42,948 nt of DNA from assembly GCA_902762855.1 (NCBI GenBank), contig CACWPR010000009.1, positions 1-42,948 of the forward strand, read 5' to 3'. This document shows, piece by piece, positions 33,725-41,535 of the stretch. The number at the start of each line of letters is the position of its first letter. The stretch's first letter is position 1. This DNA comes from Ruminococcus flavefaciens (lineage in GTDB: Bacteria > Bacillota > Clostridia > Oscillospirales > Ruminococcaceae). A model generated the notes under the pieces. It saw only the letters and a program-made list of their open reading frames with translations. It was not told where the DNA came from and ran no database searches. Both the position numbers and the translations under genes were made by a program.

Positions 33725-34297
33725 TTATGATGCAAAATCTGATGATGCAAAGTCGAAGTCTATATCGTCGAGAGTAAATTCCATATTGATGTCTGATGTA
33801 TGGTCCAGGCTGAAATCCAGACCGCTGAGGTCAAAGCTGCTGCTGTCAGCGGAGGGGTCATACTCTGTGAACTCATCGACCTTTACGAGGAATACCTGAA
33901 CGTTCATGCCGCTCTCGCTGATGTCACCGACCAGCATATTGTCCTTATATTCCAGTTCGAGGGTCTGCTCCTCTCCGTTTAAAGTACCTGTTATTTCGAT
34001 CTTATCGTCGCTGAGTTCCTTCCAGGAACCACTGTTTTCGGCATCTACGGAGTCCTCCATAGCTGAATGTGCGATAAATTGTCCGTCATCAGTGAGCTCT
34101 GCCTGGAGCATAACGTTCACCGGGGTACCGAGGAAATTAGTCATTTCGGCGCCATTCCACGCCATTTTCTCACATTCCCACTTCCCTGCGAACTTACTTG
34201 GCTCCTTCTCCGAGGAACTGTCGTCCTTCTTTCCGCAGCCTGCGCCGCAGCTCACTATGAACAGTGCTGCCATTGATAAACTGAGTAGCTTCTTCAT
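33725..34297 (-). CDS. Lipoprotein of unknown function
   Basis: This 190-residue protein has the signal peptide MKKLLSLSMAALFIVSC with a lipobox at FIVSC. The mature part has a Ser/Lys/Glu linker, then FAGKWECEKM and several beta-strand-like segments (ADGQF-like, KIEITGTLNGEEQTLELEYK), suggesting a small lipocalin-like beta-barrel. It ends in a Asp/Ser/Phe-rich stretch with repeated DFS/DFA turns (DDIDFDFASSDFAS). The ATG at 34297 follows AAAGGAG and lies downstream of a good promoter; 58 extra upstream codons would cross the -10 box. Confidence 0.75.
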   Translation of the reverse strand: MKKLLSLSMAALFIVSCGAGCGKKDDSSSEKEPSKFAGKWECEKMAWNGAEMTNFLGTPVNVMLQAELTDDGQFIAHSAMEDSVDAENSGSWKELSDDKIEITGTLNGEEQTLELEYKDNMLVGDISESGMNVQVFLVKVDEFTEYDPSADSSSFDLSGLDFSLDHTSDINMEFTLDDIDFDFASSDFAS

Positions 34298-34363
34298 AGT
34301 AACATCTCTCCTTTGTCTTTTGTGCGGGATCATACTCCCGTCTCTTTGTGTATTTGTGGGTAT

Positions 34364-34392
34364 ATTATAGCATATATGGAATGATTTGTAAA
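34364..34392 (-). promoter_or_regulatory. Sigma-A promoter of the lipoprotein gene
   Basis: Minus-strand TTTACA (34392-34387), 17 bases, extended TGC and TATAAT (34369-34364). Confidence 0.82.
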
Positions 34393-34489
34393 TGATATTT
34401 TTGTTAAGAAAAAGTATTTTTTCCAAAAATTGTGAAACTTGCCCATACCAGCCGAAGGCTGGGCTTTTCACGTTGGCGCTTGCTGCGCT

Positions 34490-34551
34490 CGCTCACTCGC
34501 CGGCAAAGGCTTATTCCGCTTTCGCTTACAGCACCGATGAAAGGGCGGTAC
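34490..34551. repeat. Dispersed intergenic repeat, copy A
   Basis: These 62 bases match 40364-40425 without gaps at 48 positions, including GAAAGGGCGGTAC in full and GCTTTCGC-TACAG. The segment between the exonuclease and lipoprotein genes also holds the hairpins CCAGCC/GGCTGG (34449-34463) and CAGCGTGA/TCACGCTG (34552-34579). No gene is seen in it. Confidence 0.75.
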
Positions 34552-34596
34552 CAGCGTGATTTCGGACCCATTCACGCTGACGCTCTTAAACTATGG

Positions 34597-35562
34597 TCAG
34601 CTCAGGGACTCTTCACATTCACGGATAATAAATCTTCCGGCATCCTCACGGGCAAAAAATTCAGTTTTCAGCGCTCCCTGGCTCTTCTGCCTTGTATACC
34701 TTGAACGTGGCATTATCCTTATCCGACGTGGCTGGTCATAGACTATCATCACGAAGTCATTCTCATCAGAGTAGCGTGTGAAGGAGTTGACCAGCTTTGA
34801 GCGGAGCTGTATGAACTTTCTGACGGTCTTATCCCGTCCCTCACGTACTGCCGACTCGTAGTACTCCTTCTCCTCCTGAGAAAGCTCATATGAAAGAGCT
34901 ATCTCCCGGCGCCTTTCCTCCTGAGCAGCCTTCACTGCCGCCATACGGTCAAGGCGCTCCTGACGGAGCTCTGCAAACTTCTGACTGCTTCGGAATTCCC
35001 CGCTGACCACTGCCTTGTGTATGGTAAAGAGAGCCTCAGCATCGTTAAGTGCATTGTGGAAGGTGCCATTAGACGGGATATAGCCAAAAACTGATGCAAG
35101 CTCCTCTATGCTCACTGCCTGTGGCAGTCCCATTTCCCTGACCATCCTGTCCTGGATGTCGGTTATTGCAGAACAGACTGCATCTATATTGTGATGCGGC
35201 TTCCTGAACTGTATATGCTGCCGGCGGTCTGAGACCAGTCCCGGCTTGTCAAAATTCCCCCATACGCAAAGCTCTGATGCGGAGTACTTGTCCATAAGAG
35301 CGGTAACTCTCTCCAGTACCGCCTCACTGTCCGGAGAATTATTAATCTCCGACTGTGTAAGATGAGTCAGACGCTTGCACTGACTGGTCAGCTTAGGGAA
35401 ACGGTTAGGTCTGGCGGTGCAGTAAAAGGTCTCTATTATATTGTGTTCACTGTCGCAGATGACCAGCCCTACTGAAAGCATCTCGCTTTTCAGCCGATGA
35501 GCCGGACTTCCGCAGGTGAATTCAAAGTCTGCAAAGCAAAGATACGGTCCTTTATCCTGCAT
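34597..35562 (-). CDS. DEDDh-type 3'-5' exonuclease with extra C-terminal domain
   Basis: This 321-residue protein has an N-terminal exonuclease domain of the DnaQ superfamily. The catalytic residues are Asp 12 and Glu 14 in FADFEFT, Asp 105 in WGNFDKPG and His 169/Asp 174 in FHNALNDAEAL, which is the DEDDh pattern. It resembles KapD/ERI-1-type exonucleases. About 130 further residues follow, first a charged coiled coil (AELRQERLDRMAAVKAAQEE), then a beta-rich end; this part is not recognised. An AAAGGAGG site precedes the ATG. The gene is 58 bases after queF with no clear terminator, so it may be read with the que operon, perhaps as an RNA-related enzyme. Confidence 0.85.
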   Translation of the reverse strand: MQDKGPYLCFADFEFTCGSPAHRLKSEMLSVGLVICDSEHNIIETFYCTARPNRFPKLTSQCKRLTHLTQSEINNSPDSEAVLERVTALMDKYSASELCVWGNFDKPGLVSDRRQHIQFRKPHHNIDAVCSAITDIQDRMVREMGLPQAVSIEELASVFGYIPSNGTFHNALNDAEALFTIHKAVVSGEFRSSQKFAELRQERLDRMAAVKAAQEERRREIALSYELSQEEKEYYESAVREGRDKTVRKFIQLRSKLVNSFTRYSDENDFVMIVYDQPRRIRIMPRSRYTRQKSQGALKTEFFAREDAGRFIIRECEESLS

Positions 35563-35620
35563 TGCTTTTCCTCCTTTTTGGAATGTGGCATATCCTGAAA
35601 TATCGGAAATCAGCCTGTTA

Positions 35621-36118
35621 TCAGCGGTTGTTTACCTGCTCCGGGTACATATCATGGTGTGCAAGTCTGTCCCAGGCGAGCTTCTCCCACTTTGTGCCGG
35701 GTCTGCCGTAGTTACAGTAGGGGTCTATGGAAAGTCCTCCTCTGGGCAGGAATTTTCCCCATACTTCGATGTATTTGGGGTCCATGAGCTTTATGAGGTC
35801 CTTCATTATGATGTTCACGCAGTCCTCGTGGAAGTCTCCGTGGTTGCGGAAGCTGAACAGATAGAGCTTCAGTGACTTGCTCTCGACCATTTTCACATCT
35901 GGGATATATGATATGTATATAGTTGCAAAGTCCGGCTGTCCGGTGATAGGACAGAGACTTGTGAATTCAGGGCAGTTGAACTTGACGAAATAGTCATTTT
36001 CGGGGTGCTTGTTAGGGAAGGTCTCCAGCACATCCGGGGAATAGTCGGTGAGGTAGACAGTATTCTTCTCGCCCAGCAGGGTGATGTCTCCTCTTTCGCT
36101 GTTCATATCTCTGCTCAT
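35621..36118 (-). CDS. queF: preQ0 reductase QueF
   Basis: This 165-residue enzyme reduces 7-cyano-7-deazaguanine (preQ0) to preQ1 with NADPH. The catalytic Cys (about 56) is in [16 protein letters not shown], and the QueF motif [15 protein letters not shown] follows. It is of the short, single-domain type. The ATG at 36118 is chosen because AAAGGAG lies seven bases before it; another ATG two codons earlier overlaps the queC stop and lies too near that site. It ends the que operon. Its presence means the cell makes preQ1 and not only preQ0. Confidence 0.95.
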   Translation of the reverse strand: MSRDMNSERGDITLLGEKNTVYLTDYSPDVLETFPNKHPENDYFVKFNCPEFTSLCPITGQPDFATIYISYIPDVKMVESKSLKLYLFSFRNHGDFHEDCVNIIMKDLIKLMDPKYIEVWGKFLPRGGLSIDPYCNYGRPGTKWEKLAWDRLAHHDMYPEQVNNR

Positions 36119-36120
36119 TG

Positions 36121-36807
36121 TCATTCTCCTTTCATTGCAGGGTCGGTGACTCCATTGAGACGGAAGGCCTCCGCTCTGTCACGGCAGGTGCCGCAGACTC
36201 CGCAAGGCTTATCTCCGCCTTCATAGCAGCTCCATGTGAGCTCATAGGGTACTCCGAGCTCAAGTCCGGTACGTACTACATCAGCCTTGGTCATGCTTAC
36301 GAACGGAGCCTCAACTCTGAGCTGCTGACCGCTGCCAAGGAATATAGCCCTGTTCATAGCGTCGTTGAAGTCAGAGCTGCAATCGGGATAGGCATTTCCG
36401 GCAGCATCATCACTGTGAGCTCCGTAGTAAATGACCGAGCAGTCATTTGCAAGCGCTATGCTTGCGGCAGAGGACAGGAAGAGTCCGTTGCGGAAGGGGA
36501 CATAGGTAGAAACAGGAGCTCCGCCGGTCTTTTCGAGCTGAGCCGCATAGCTCTCCTGAGGTATCTCCTGGTCGGAGCCTTGGAGGAGGGAGCAGTCAGA
36601 ATCGGCAAAAATAAGGGCGAGGTCCAGCTTTTTCAGCTTTATGCCGTAATATTCAGCGACCTTCCCGGCAGCATCCAGCTCACGGCTGTGCTTCTGGCCG
36701 TAGTAGACAGCAAGGGCGATGACGTTTTCAGCGCCGTAGTTTTTTATAGCAAGTCCCAGACAGGTGGCGCTGTCAACGCCTCCGCTGAGAAGAACGAGTG
36801 CTTTCAT
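36121..36807 (-). CDS. queC: 7-cyano-7-deazaguanine synthase QueC
   Basis: This 228-residue enzyme uses ATP and ammonia to turn 7-carboxy-7-deazaguanine into preQ0. The PP-loop is [18 protein letters not shown] at the start; the C-terminal zinc site is [19 protein letters not shown]. It starts after a GGAG site and its stop is two bases upstream of queF. The gap to folE is 77 bases and contains a hairpin. Confidence 0.96.
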   Translation of the reverse strand: MKALVLLSGGVDSATCLGLAIKNYGAENVIALAVYYGQKHSRELDAAGKVAEYYGIKLKKLDLALIFADSDCSLLQGSDQEIPQESYAAQLEKTGGAPVSTYVPFRNGLFLSSAASIALANDCSVIYYGAHSDDAAGNAYPDCSSDFNDAMNRAIFLGSGQQLRVEAPFVSMTKADVVRTGLELGVPYELTWSCYEGGDKPCGVCGTCRDRAEAFRLNGVTDPAMKGE

Positions 36808-36834
36808 AGTATTCTCCTTATATAGTCAAAGGGT

Positions 36835-36859
36835 GCCGGAGGTACACTGTCCCTCCGGC
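36835..36859 (-). other. Hairpin between folE and queC
   Basis: A perfect 8-bp inverted repeat GCCGGAGG/CCTCCGGC with a nine-base loop lies in the only long gap of the que operon. No T run follows. It may stabilise or process the mRNA and so change the queC/queF level relative to queD/queE/folE. Confidence 0.5.
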
Positions 36860-36884
36860 CCGGATTTCCGACATATCTGATGTT

Positions 36885-37448
36885 TTATTCTATCATCTTT
36901 TTCAGCTCTCCGTCAGTCCGGAAAGCTCCGCAGTAGGTCCTTGTGACTGTCTGTGCGGGGACGTTCTTTATGCCCCTTGCAGTCATGCAGCTATGTGAGC
37001 CCCTTATCAGCACTCCCACATCCGGAGTACCTGCTGCCTCGGAGATTATCTCAGCAATATCACTGCCGAGCCTCTCCTGGAGCTGGAGCCTCTTTGCTGC
37101 CATGTCACATATCCTTGCTATCTTGCTGAGTCCGAGGACACGGCCTCTGGGGATGTATGCAACGTTGACATACATATCATACATCAGCGCAAGGTGGTGC
37201 TCGCAGTAGCTGAATACAGATATATCCCGCATAACTACGGCTGTTTCAGAGTTCTCAGAGGGGGTGACTTCAAAAGTCTTGCCGAACATCTCTGCGATGT
37301 CGTGATTTGTATAGGCTATGCCCTCAAACACCTCCTGATACATCCTTGCAACTCTGCGTGGAGTGTCTATAAGGCCCTCTCTGTCAGGGTCCTCGCCGAG
37401 AGCCTCCAGTATCCCTCTTACGTGATATTCGATTGCTTTTGTATCCAT
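36885..37448 (-). CDS. folE: GTP cyclohydrolase I, FolE
   Basis: This 187-residue enzyme opens GTP to dihydroneopterin triphosphate, the first step of both folate and queuosine synthesis. The zinc and active-site motifs are [32 protein letters not shown] and [12 protein letters not shown]. It starts one base after the queE stop (TGAAATG on the minus strand), so it is a tightly coupled member of the que operon. This suggests that this copy supplies substrate to QueD. Confidence 0.97.
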   Translation of the reverse strand: MDTKAIEYHVRGILEALGEDPDREGLIDTPRRVARMYQEVFEGIAYTNHDIAEMFGKTFEVTPSENSETAVVMRDISVFSYCEHHLALMYDMYVNVAYIPRGRVLGLSKIARICDMAAKRLQLQERLGSDIAEIISEAAGTPDVGVLIRGSHSCMTARGIKNVPAQTVTRTYCGAFRTDGELKKMIE

Positions 37449-37449
37449 T

Positions 37450-38109
37450 TCAGACTCCTCTCTGCTCCGGCGGCCAGATGAATTTATGGAGCTGCAATTG
37501 CAGCCTTACGTCGTTGAGCTGCCTGCCCTTCATGAAATCAACTATATCGGCAGGCTCTATTTTCCCGAAAACGGGACTTATATACACATGACATCTCTCA
37601 GTCAGATGATGTTTTTCTATTATATGAGCGGCACGTTCAAGGTCCTCCATGCTGCCGGAGACAAACTTCACGGTGTCACATTTTTCCAGATGTCCGAAGT
37701 TCTCACGGCACATTTTATCCTCCATACCGCTTGACGGCAGCTTATAGTCCATAGTGAACACCGGTCTGCACACACGCTCTGCAAGTGCCGCTATAGGCTG
37801 ACTGCCGTTGGTCTCTATCTCCACACGGAGCCCTGATGAGAGCAGCAGGTCAGTGAGTACAGGGAGCTCTTTCTGCAAAAGCGGCTCTCCGCCTGTGAGA
37901 GTGACATTTGTGACTCCTGTGCTCAGGACATAGCTCAGTATCTCCTCAGCGGAAAGGTCATCATAGTCAGCTCCAGGCACATTTGCCCACATAGTATCAC
38001 AGTAGCTGCATCTGAGGTCGCAGCCGGTAAATCTTATAAATACGGCGAGCTCACCTGCACGGGTCCCCTCTCCGTTTATGCTAACGAATTTTTCAGCAAC
38101 GGGGAACAT
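37450..38109 (-). CDS. queE: 7-carboxy-7-deazaguanine synthase QueE
   Basis: This 219-residue radical SAM enzyme makes the 7-deazaguanine ring from 6-carboxytetrahydropterin. The cluster motif is CDLRCSYCD (CxxxCxxC), with [20 protein letters not shown] before it and [12 protein letters not shown] after it. The ATG at 38109 follows GGAGG by seven bases; a GTG two codons upstream touches that site and the queD stop. It is a member of the que operon directly after queD. Confidence 0.95.
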   Translation of the reverse strand: MFPVAEKFVSINGEGTRAGELAVFIRFTGCDLRCSYCDTMWANVPGADYDDLSAEEILSYVLSTGVTNVTLTGGEPLLQKELPVLTDLLLSSGLRVEIETNGSQPIAALAERVCRPVFTMDYKLPSSGMEDKMCRENFGHLEKCDTVKFVSGSMEDLERAAHIIEKHHLTERCHVYISPVFGKIEPADIVDFMKGRQLNDVRLQLQLHKFIWPPEQRGV

Positions 38110-38111
38110 AT

Positions 38112-38537
38112 TCACACCTCCGGCTCATATACGGCGCAGTTGTCGGGTGTTTCGTATACAGTCACGCTTTTCAGAGGGAGTCCTCCCCCTGAGAGTATCT
38201 CATAGAAATGCTTTGCAAAATTCTCAGCAGTCGGACGGAATGGCACCTCTATCAGCCTGAATCCCTCTTCATTCAGAGCGGCAAGTGTCGCAGGTCTGAG
38301 GCTTTCCCTCTCATATATGAGTGCGTGGTCGTAGCTTCGTGCAAGGCTCCGCAGAGTCTTTTTAACATCTCCGAAGTCCATGAGCATCCCTCTTTTTTCT
38401 CCGGACTCCTGAAGGCCGCTGCTTTCAAGCATTATTTCCAGCACCCAGCGGTGGCCGTGGATATTGGCGCATTTGCCGTGGTAGCCTGCCAGAAAATGGG
38501 CGCTGTCAAAAGCAGCGGAGGTCTTTAAATAGTACAT
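38112..38537 (-). CDS. queD: 6-carboxytetrahydropterin synthase QueD
   Basis: This 141-residue enzyme turns dihydroneopterin triphosphate into 6-carboxytetrahydropterin. Zinc-binding His residues are in FDSAHFLAGYHGKC and NIHGHRWVLEI; the DHALIYERESL and PTAENFAKHFYE segments are typical. It is the first gene of the que operon. The start at 38537 follows AAAGGAGG. A structured leader with a terminator separates it from its promoter. Confidence 0.95.
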   Translation of the reverse strand: MYYLKTSAAFDSAHFLAGYHGKCANIHGHRWVLEIMLESSGLQESGEKRGMLMDFGDVKKTLRSLARSYDHALIYERESLRPATLAALNEEGFRLIEVPFRPTAENFAKHFYEILSGGGLPLKSVTVYETPDNCAVYEPEV

Positions 38538-38563
38538 TTTATTTCCTCCTTTGCGCCTGGATG

Positions 38564-38589
38564 AAAAAAGCATCTGCCAGCGCAGATGC
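38564..38589 (-). terminator. Intrinsic terminator inside the que leader
   Basis: A perfect 8-bp stem GCATCTGC/GCAGATGC with a four-base loop is followed by six T, 27 bases before the queD start. Its first bases overlap the 3' arm of the preceding stem (GGATGC), so the two structures may exclude each other, as in attenuators. Confidence 0.85.
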
Positions 38590-38692
38590 ATCCACAGAAA
38601 TATAGGCACAGCTATACTGTGCTTACCGGATGCCCTGGTTTTGTTTTCCGACAGGATGGCGCAAACGAACTGTCGGTCATTGCTGACAACCG
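38564..38692 (-). promoter_or_regulatory. Structured leader of the que operon, candidate preQ1-sensing riboswitch
   Basis: On the minus strand the leader starts with a perfect 7-bp hairpin CCGACAG/CTGTCGG (38676-38670 with 38654-38648) around a 15-base loop, followed by an A-rich tail AAAACAAAACC. A loop GTTT could pair with AAAC of the tail. That is the general outline of an H-type pseudoknot as in preQ1-I aptamers, but the canonical preQ1-I core is not obvious. Nested stems GCATCC/GGATGC and GCACAG/CTGTGC follow, then a terminator. The class is unknown; gene context argues for preQ1. Confidence 0.55.
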
Positions 38693-38693
38693 T

Positions 38694-38722
38694 ATTATAG
38701 CATGATTTCACAGTTCTGTCAA
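38694..38722 (-). promoter_or_regulatory. Consensus sigma-A promoter of the que operon
   Basis: Minus-strand TTGACA (38722-38717), 17 bases, extended TGC and TATAAT (38699-38694). The leader to queD is about 150 bases. The remaining 38723-38878 holds only a weak -10-like TATAAT (38808-38813) for the gene on the plus strand. Confidence 0.87.
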
Positions 38723-38878
38723 GTATCCGGCGAGATCTGCAGCGTACTATCACGATTATTTCGGTAGTTTTTCACTTTTCAATACGACTCTCCACATAAA
38801 TGGGGTATATAATCTAAGCATAGAGATAAAAAAACGAAAAAAGGGAACAGGGTGCTTTATTTGAAAGGATGAGAATTT

Positions 38879-40228
38879 ATGATGAACATTAAGAAAACTT
38901 TAGCAGGTATCACTATCATGGCAATGCTCCTCTCCGCAGCAGTCGGATGCAGCGAGTATGAGAATACATCCCTCTCTGTTTCCGAAAGCTCTCAGACAGT
39001 AACTGAGGAGTCCACAGCAGCAGAGACCGCAGCAGCTTCCGAGACTCCTACAGAGAGCAGCAGCGCAGTTTCAGAGGATACAGGCAGCAGCAGCAATGCA
39101 GTATCAGTGGCATATTCCTCTTATGACAGCGGAGTCCTTGATACAGCAGACCTCTTCTCCGACCGTGACCTCCTCCAGACTCCCGACCTTTCAGACGCAG
39201 TTTCTCTGGAGGTTTCTGACGGCGGTACGATAGACATAACAGAAGCCGGCACCTACGTTCTCTCCGGCTCTGCAAATGACTGTACTGTCAGAGTTGACGC
39301 AGGCAGCGAAGCAAAGGTACAGCTCGTACTCAGCGGAGTTTCCATAACAAATGAGGACTTCCCGGCTATATATGTTGTAAGCGCAGACAAGTGCTTTGTG
39401 ACCTCTGCTGAGGGAACTGAAAATGCGCTTTCAGTATCCGGAGACTTCACCTCCGACGAAGAGACCAATACAGATGCAGTTATCTTCTCAAAGGACGACC
39501 TTGTGCTCAACGGACAGGGTTCTCTTACAGTGACATCCTTCTGCGGCAACGGCATCTCCTGCAAGGACGACCTCAAGGTAACAGGCGGTACATATAATAT
39601 AACCTCCGCACTTGATGCAGTTGAAGCCAACGATTCAATGGCCATATGCGGCGGCAGCTTTACAATATCCACAGGCAAGGACGGATTCCACTGCGAGAAC
39701 GACGAGGATGATTCACTTGGCTGGATATATATTGCCGACGGCACATTTGATATAGAGTCCTCCAGCGACGGAATACAGGGAACAACAGCCGTTCAGATAG
39801 ACGGCGGCAGCTTCAGTATCACCTCATCCGAGGGAATCGAAGCCACATACGTACAGATAAACGGCGGAAATATCTATATCGAAGCCTCTGACGACGGCAT
39901 AAATGCAGCCCGCAAGAGCACAGCTCTCAGCACAGTGATAGAGTTCAACGGTGGAGAGACTACGATAATCATGGGCCAGGGTGACACAGATGCAGTTGAC
40001 GCAAACGGTTCTATCTACGTAAACGGCGGAACTATCGACATAACAGCACCCACATCCTCCTTTGACTACGACCAGTCCGCAGAGTACAACGGCGGTAACA
40101 TCATCATCAACGGCACACAGGTCTCCGAGATACCTTCCGAGATGATGGGAGGTCCCGGCGGCATGGGCGGCGGAAACTTTGGCGGCGGCATGGGCGGTCA
40201 CGGCGGTTTCGGCGGCGGCAGGATGTAA
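38879..40228 (+). CDS. Carbohydrate-binding beta-helix lipoprotein (Cthe_2159/DUF4353-like)
   Basis: This 449-residue lipoprotein has a signal peptide with lipobox SAAVGC (Cys near 24) and a Ser/Thr/Glu-rich linker of about 65 residues. Residues about 100-410 form a right-handed beta-helix-like domain with repeated turns: DGGTIDITEAGTYVLSG, NGQGSLTVTS, DLKVTGGTYNITS, MAICGGSFTIST and SIYVNGGTIDITAP. This is the pattern of the Cthe_2159 family, whose founding member binds pectic polysaccharide. A Gly/Met-rich tail with GGPGGMGGGNFGGGMGGHGG ends the protein. It likely sits on the outer face of the membrane and binds plant polysaccharide; no catalytic site was seen. Confidence 0.82.
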   Translation: MMNIKKTLAGITIMAMLLSAAVGCSEYENTSLSVSESSQTVTEESTAAETAAASETPTESSSAVSEDTGSSSNAVSVAYSSYDSGVLDTADLFSDRDLLQTPDLSDAVSLEVSDGGTIDITEAGTYVLSGSANDCTVRVDAGSEAKVQLVLSGVSITNEDFPAIYVVSADKCFVTSAEGTENALSVSGDFTSDEETNTDAVIFSKDDLVLNGQGSLTVTSFCGNGISCKDDLKVTGGTYNITSALDAVEANDSMAICGGSFTISTGKDGFHCENDEDDSLGWIYIADGTFDIESSSDGIQGTTAVQIDGGSFSITSSEGIEATYVQINGGNIYIEASDDGINAARKSTALSTVIEFNGGETTIIMGQGDTDAVDANGSIYVNGGTIDITAPTSSFDYDQSAEYNGGNIIINGTQVSEIPSEMMGGPGGMGGGNFGGGMGGHGGFGGGRM

Positions 40229-40257
40229 CAGCCAAAGACTGCACTGGCCAAGTTGTC

Positions 40258-40352
40258 AGCAGCGTGAGCTGCACCCAGCCACATTGCCGGCAGCGTGACG
40301 CTGCACCCAGCCACATTGCCGGCAGCGTGACGCTGCACCCAGCCACGTTGCC
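40258..40352. repeat. Three tandem 32-base repeats
   Basis: Copies at 40258-40288 (31 bases, one base lost), 40289-40320 and 40321-40352 (one change). Each unit holds a hairpin GCAGCG-TGA-CGCTGC and the segment ACCCAGCCAC. There are no spacers, so this is not a CRISPR array. They follow the stop codon of the lipoprotein gene; no other terminator is seen there. Confidence 0.88.
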
Positions 40353-40363
40353 GCTCGTAAACT

Positions 40364-40425
40364 CGCTCCCTCATCGGGTCAGGCCTACTCTGCTTTCGCA
40401 TACAGAGCCAACGAAAGGGCGGTAC
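40364..40425. repeat. Dispersed intergenic repeat, copy B
   Basis: Ungapped match to 34490-34551 (48 of 62 bases). It lies directly after the tandem repeats and before the ppk2 promoter, in the same orientation as copy A. The remainder of this gap (40426-40485) shows nothing. Confidence 0.75.
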
Positions 40426-40485
40426 AGGAACGGCTATGTCAGTCACTCCTCTTTTTAATTCAATTGTTGAAAATGCAGAAAATTC

Positions 40486-40514
40486 TTTACACCTCCGTAT
40501 AATTGTGGTATAAT
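40486..40514 (+). promoter_or_regulatory. Sigma-A promoter of ppk2
   Basis: TTTACA (40486-40491), 17 bases, TATAAT (40509-40514), about 50 bases before the start. An upstream in-frame ATG at 40503 lies in the spacer and cannot be the start. Confidence 0.84.
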
Positions 40515-40565
40515 ATCCATATATTAATGTTTCCGGCTGTGCCGGATATACAGGAGGCTGAAAAA

Positions 40566-41489
40566 ATGAAAGCAGATAAGTACCGCATCAAAGAAGGCAA
40601 AAAGACCGACATCCGCAAGCTCCCTACCAACAGCAAGGAGGACGATGTCGAAAAAGAAGACATAATCGCTAAGTACGAGGCAAATAAGCTGGAACTCGCC
40701 CAGCTCCAGGAAAAGTTCTATGCCGACGGCAGAGAGGGACTTATCGTGGTCCTTCAGGCACTCGACGCATCCGGCAAGGACTCCTCTATCAAAAACGTTT
40801 TCAGCGGCATAAATCCAGCCGGAGTCAAGGTGTACTCCTTCAAAGCGCCCTCATCAGAGGAGCTCGCCCATGACTACCTCTGGCGCATCCACCAGAAAGT
40901 CCCGGAAAGAGGCGAGATAGCTGTGTTCAACCGCAGCCACTACGAGGACCTTGTAACCGTTCAGGTGGAGAACATCAAACCTCATTACCATATGTCCGAC
41001 CGCAATATCGGCAAGGATGACAAGACCTTCTTCAAGGAGCGCTGCCAGCAGGTCAACAACTTCGAGCAGTACCTCTTCGAGAACAGCTATCGCATGGTGA
41101 AGATATTCCTGCATATCTCCAAAGAGGAGCAGACAGAGCAGCTCCTGGAGCGCATTGAGATACCCGAAAAGAACTGGAAATTCCGCGCAGATGACCTGAA
41201 AGTCCGGGACAAATTTGACGCATACCTTGACTGCTTCAACGACGTCATCAACAGCACGTCCACCAAAAACAGTCCCTGGTATGTACTCCCCGGTGACCAG
41301 CGCTGGTACACACGCTACCTCATTACCGAGATACTCCTTGACGTTATGAAGTCCTGCAAATCGGAATACCCGGAGCTCCCTGAGGAGGACCGGGCTCAGC
41401 TTGAGCCATGCAGGAAGATGCTTCGTGAGGCTCTCGGAGAAGACGGCGGATCAGAGAAAAGATCCAAGAAAAAGGCTAAGAAAAGCTAA
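40566..41489 (+). CDS. ppk2: Polyphosphate kinase 2 family protein
   Basis: This 307-residue cytoplasmic protein belongs to the PPK2 family, which moves phosphate between polyphosphate and nucleotides. The Walker A motif is LQALDASGKDSSIKNVF (about 62-78), and the Walker B/lid region carries IAVFNRSHYEDLVTVQV, then WKFRADDLKVRDKFDAY and WYVLPGDQRWYTRYL. Most homologues have DRSWYNRA at the B motif, so this one is of the FNRSHYED subtype; its nucleotide preference (AMP or ADP/GDP) cannot be fixed. The tail is rich in Lys and Ser. AGGAGG precedes the start. Confidence 0.92.
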   Translation: MKADKYRIKEGKKTDIRKLPTNSKEDDVEKEDIIAKYEANKLELAQLQEKFYADGREGLIVVLQALDASGKDSSIKNVFSGINPAGVKVYSFKAPSSEELAHDYLWRIHQKVPERGEIAVFNRSHYEDLVTVQVENIKPHYHMSDRNIGKDDKTFFKERCQQVNNFEQYLFENSYRMVKIFLHISKEEQTEQLLERIEIPEKNWKFRADDLKVRDKFDAYLDCFNDVINSTSTKNSPWYVLPGDQRWYTRYLITEILLDVMKSCKSEYPELPEEDRAQLEPCRKMLREALGEDGGSEKRSKKKAKKS

Positions 41490-41518
41490 AAAAATCGGGC
41501 GCACGTATCGTGCGCCCG
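41489..41518. terminator. Terminator between ppk2 and mscL
   Basis: A perfect 10-bp stem CGGGCGCACG/CGTGCGCCCG (41496-41518) with a three-base loop. The strong A run on the left gives a T tail for mscL on the minus strand; the plus-strand tail is weaker. Confidence 0.82.
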
Positions 41519-41535
41519 TTGCTTTGTATGTAAAA

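Noticed and set aside
34432..34704. A 90-codon plus-strand frame through repeat copy A, similar in translation to one through copy B (40264-40458)
   Set aside because: The resemblance follows from the shared DNA repeat. The copy A frame runs into the exonuclease gene on the other strand and neither has a good ribosome-binding site.
38648..38676. Canonical preQ1-I aptamer
   Set aside because: The hairpin and A-rich tail fit in outline, but the conserved loop and tail core could not be matched, so only a candidate leader is reported.
40258..40352. CRISPR-like array
   Set aside because: The repeats touch each other without spacers, number only three, and no cas gene is nearby.
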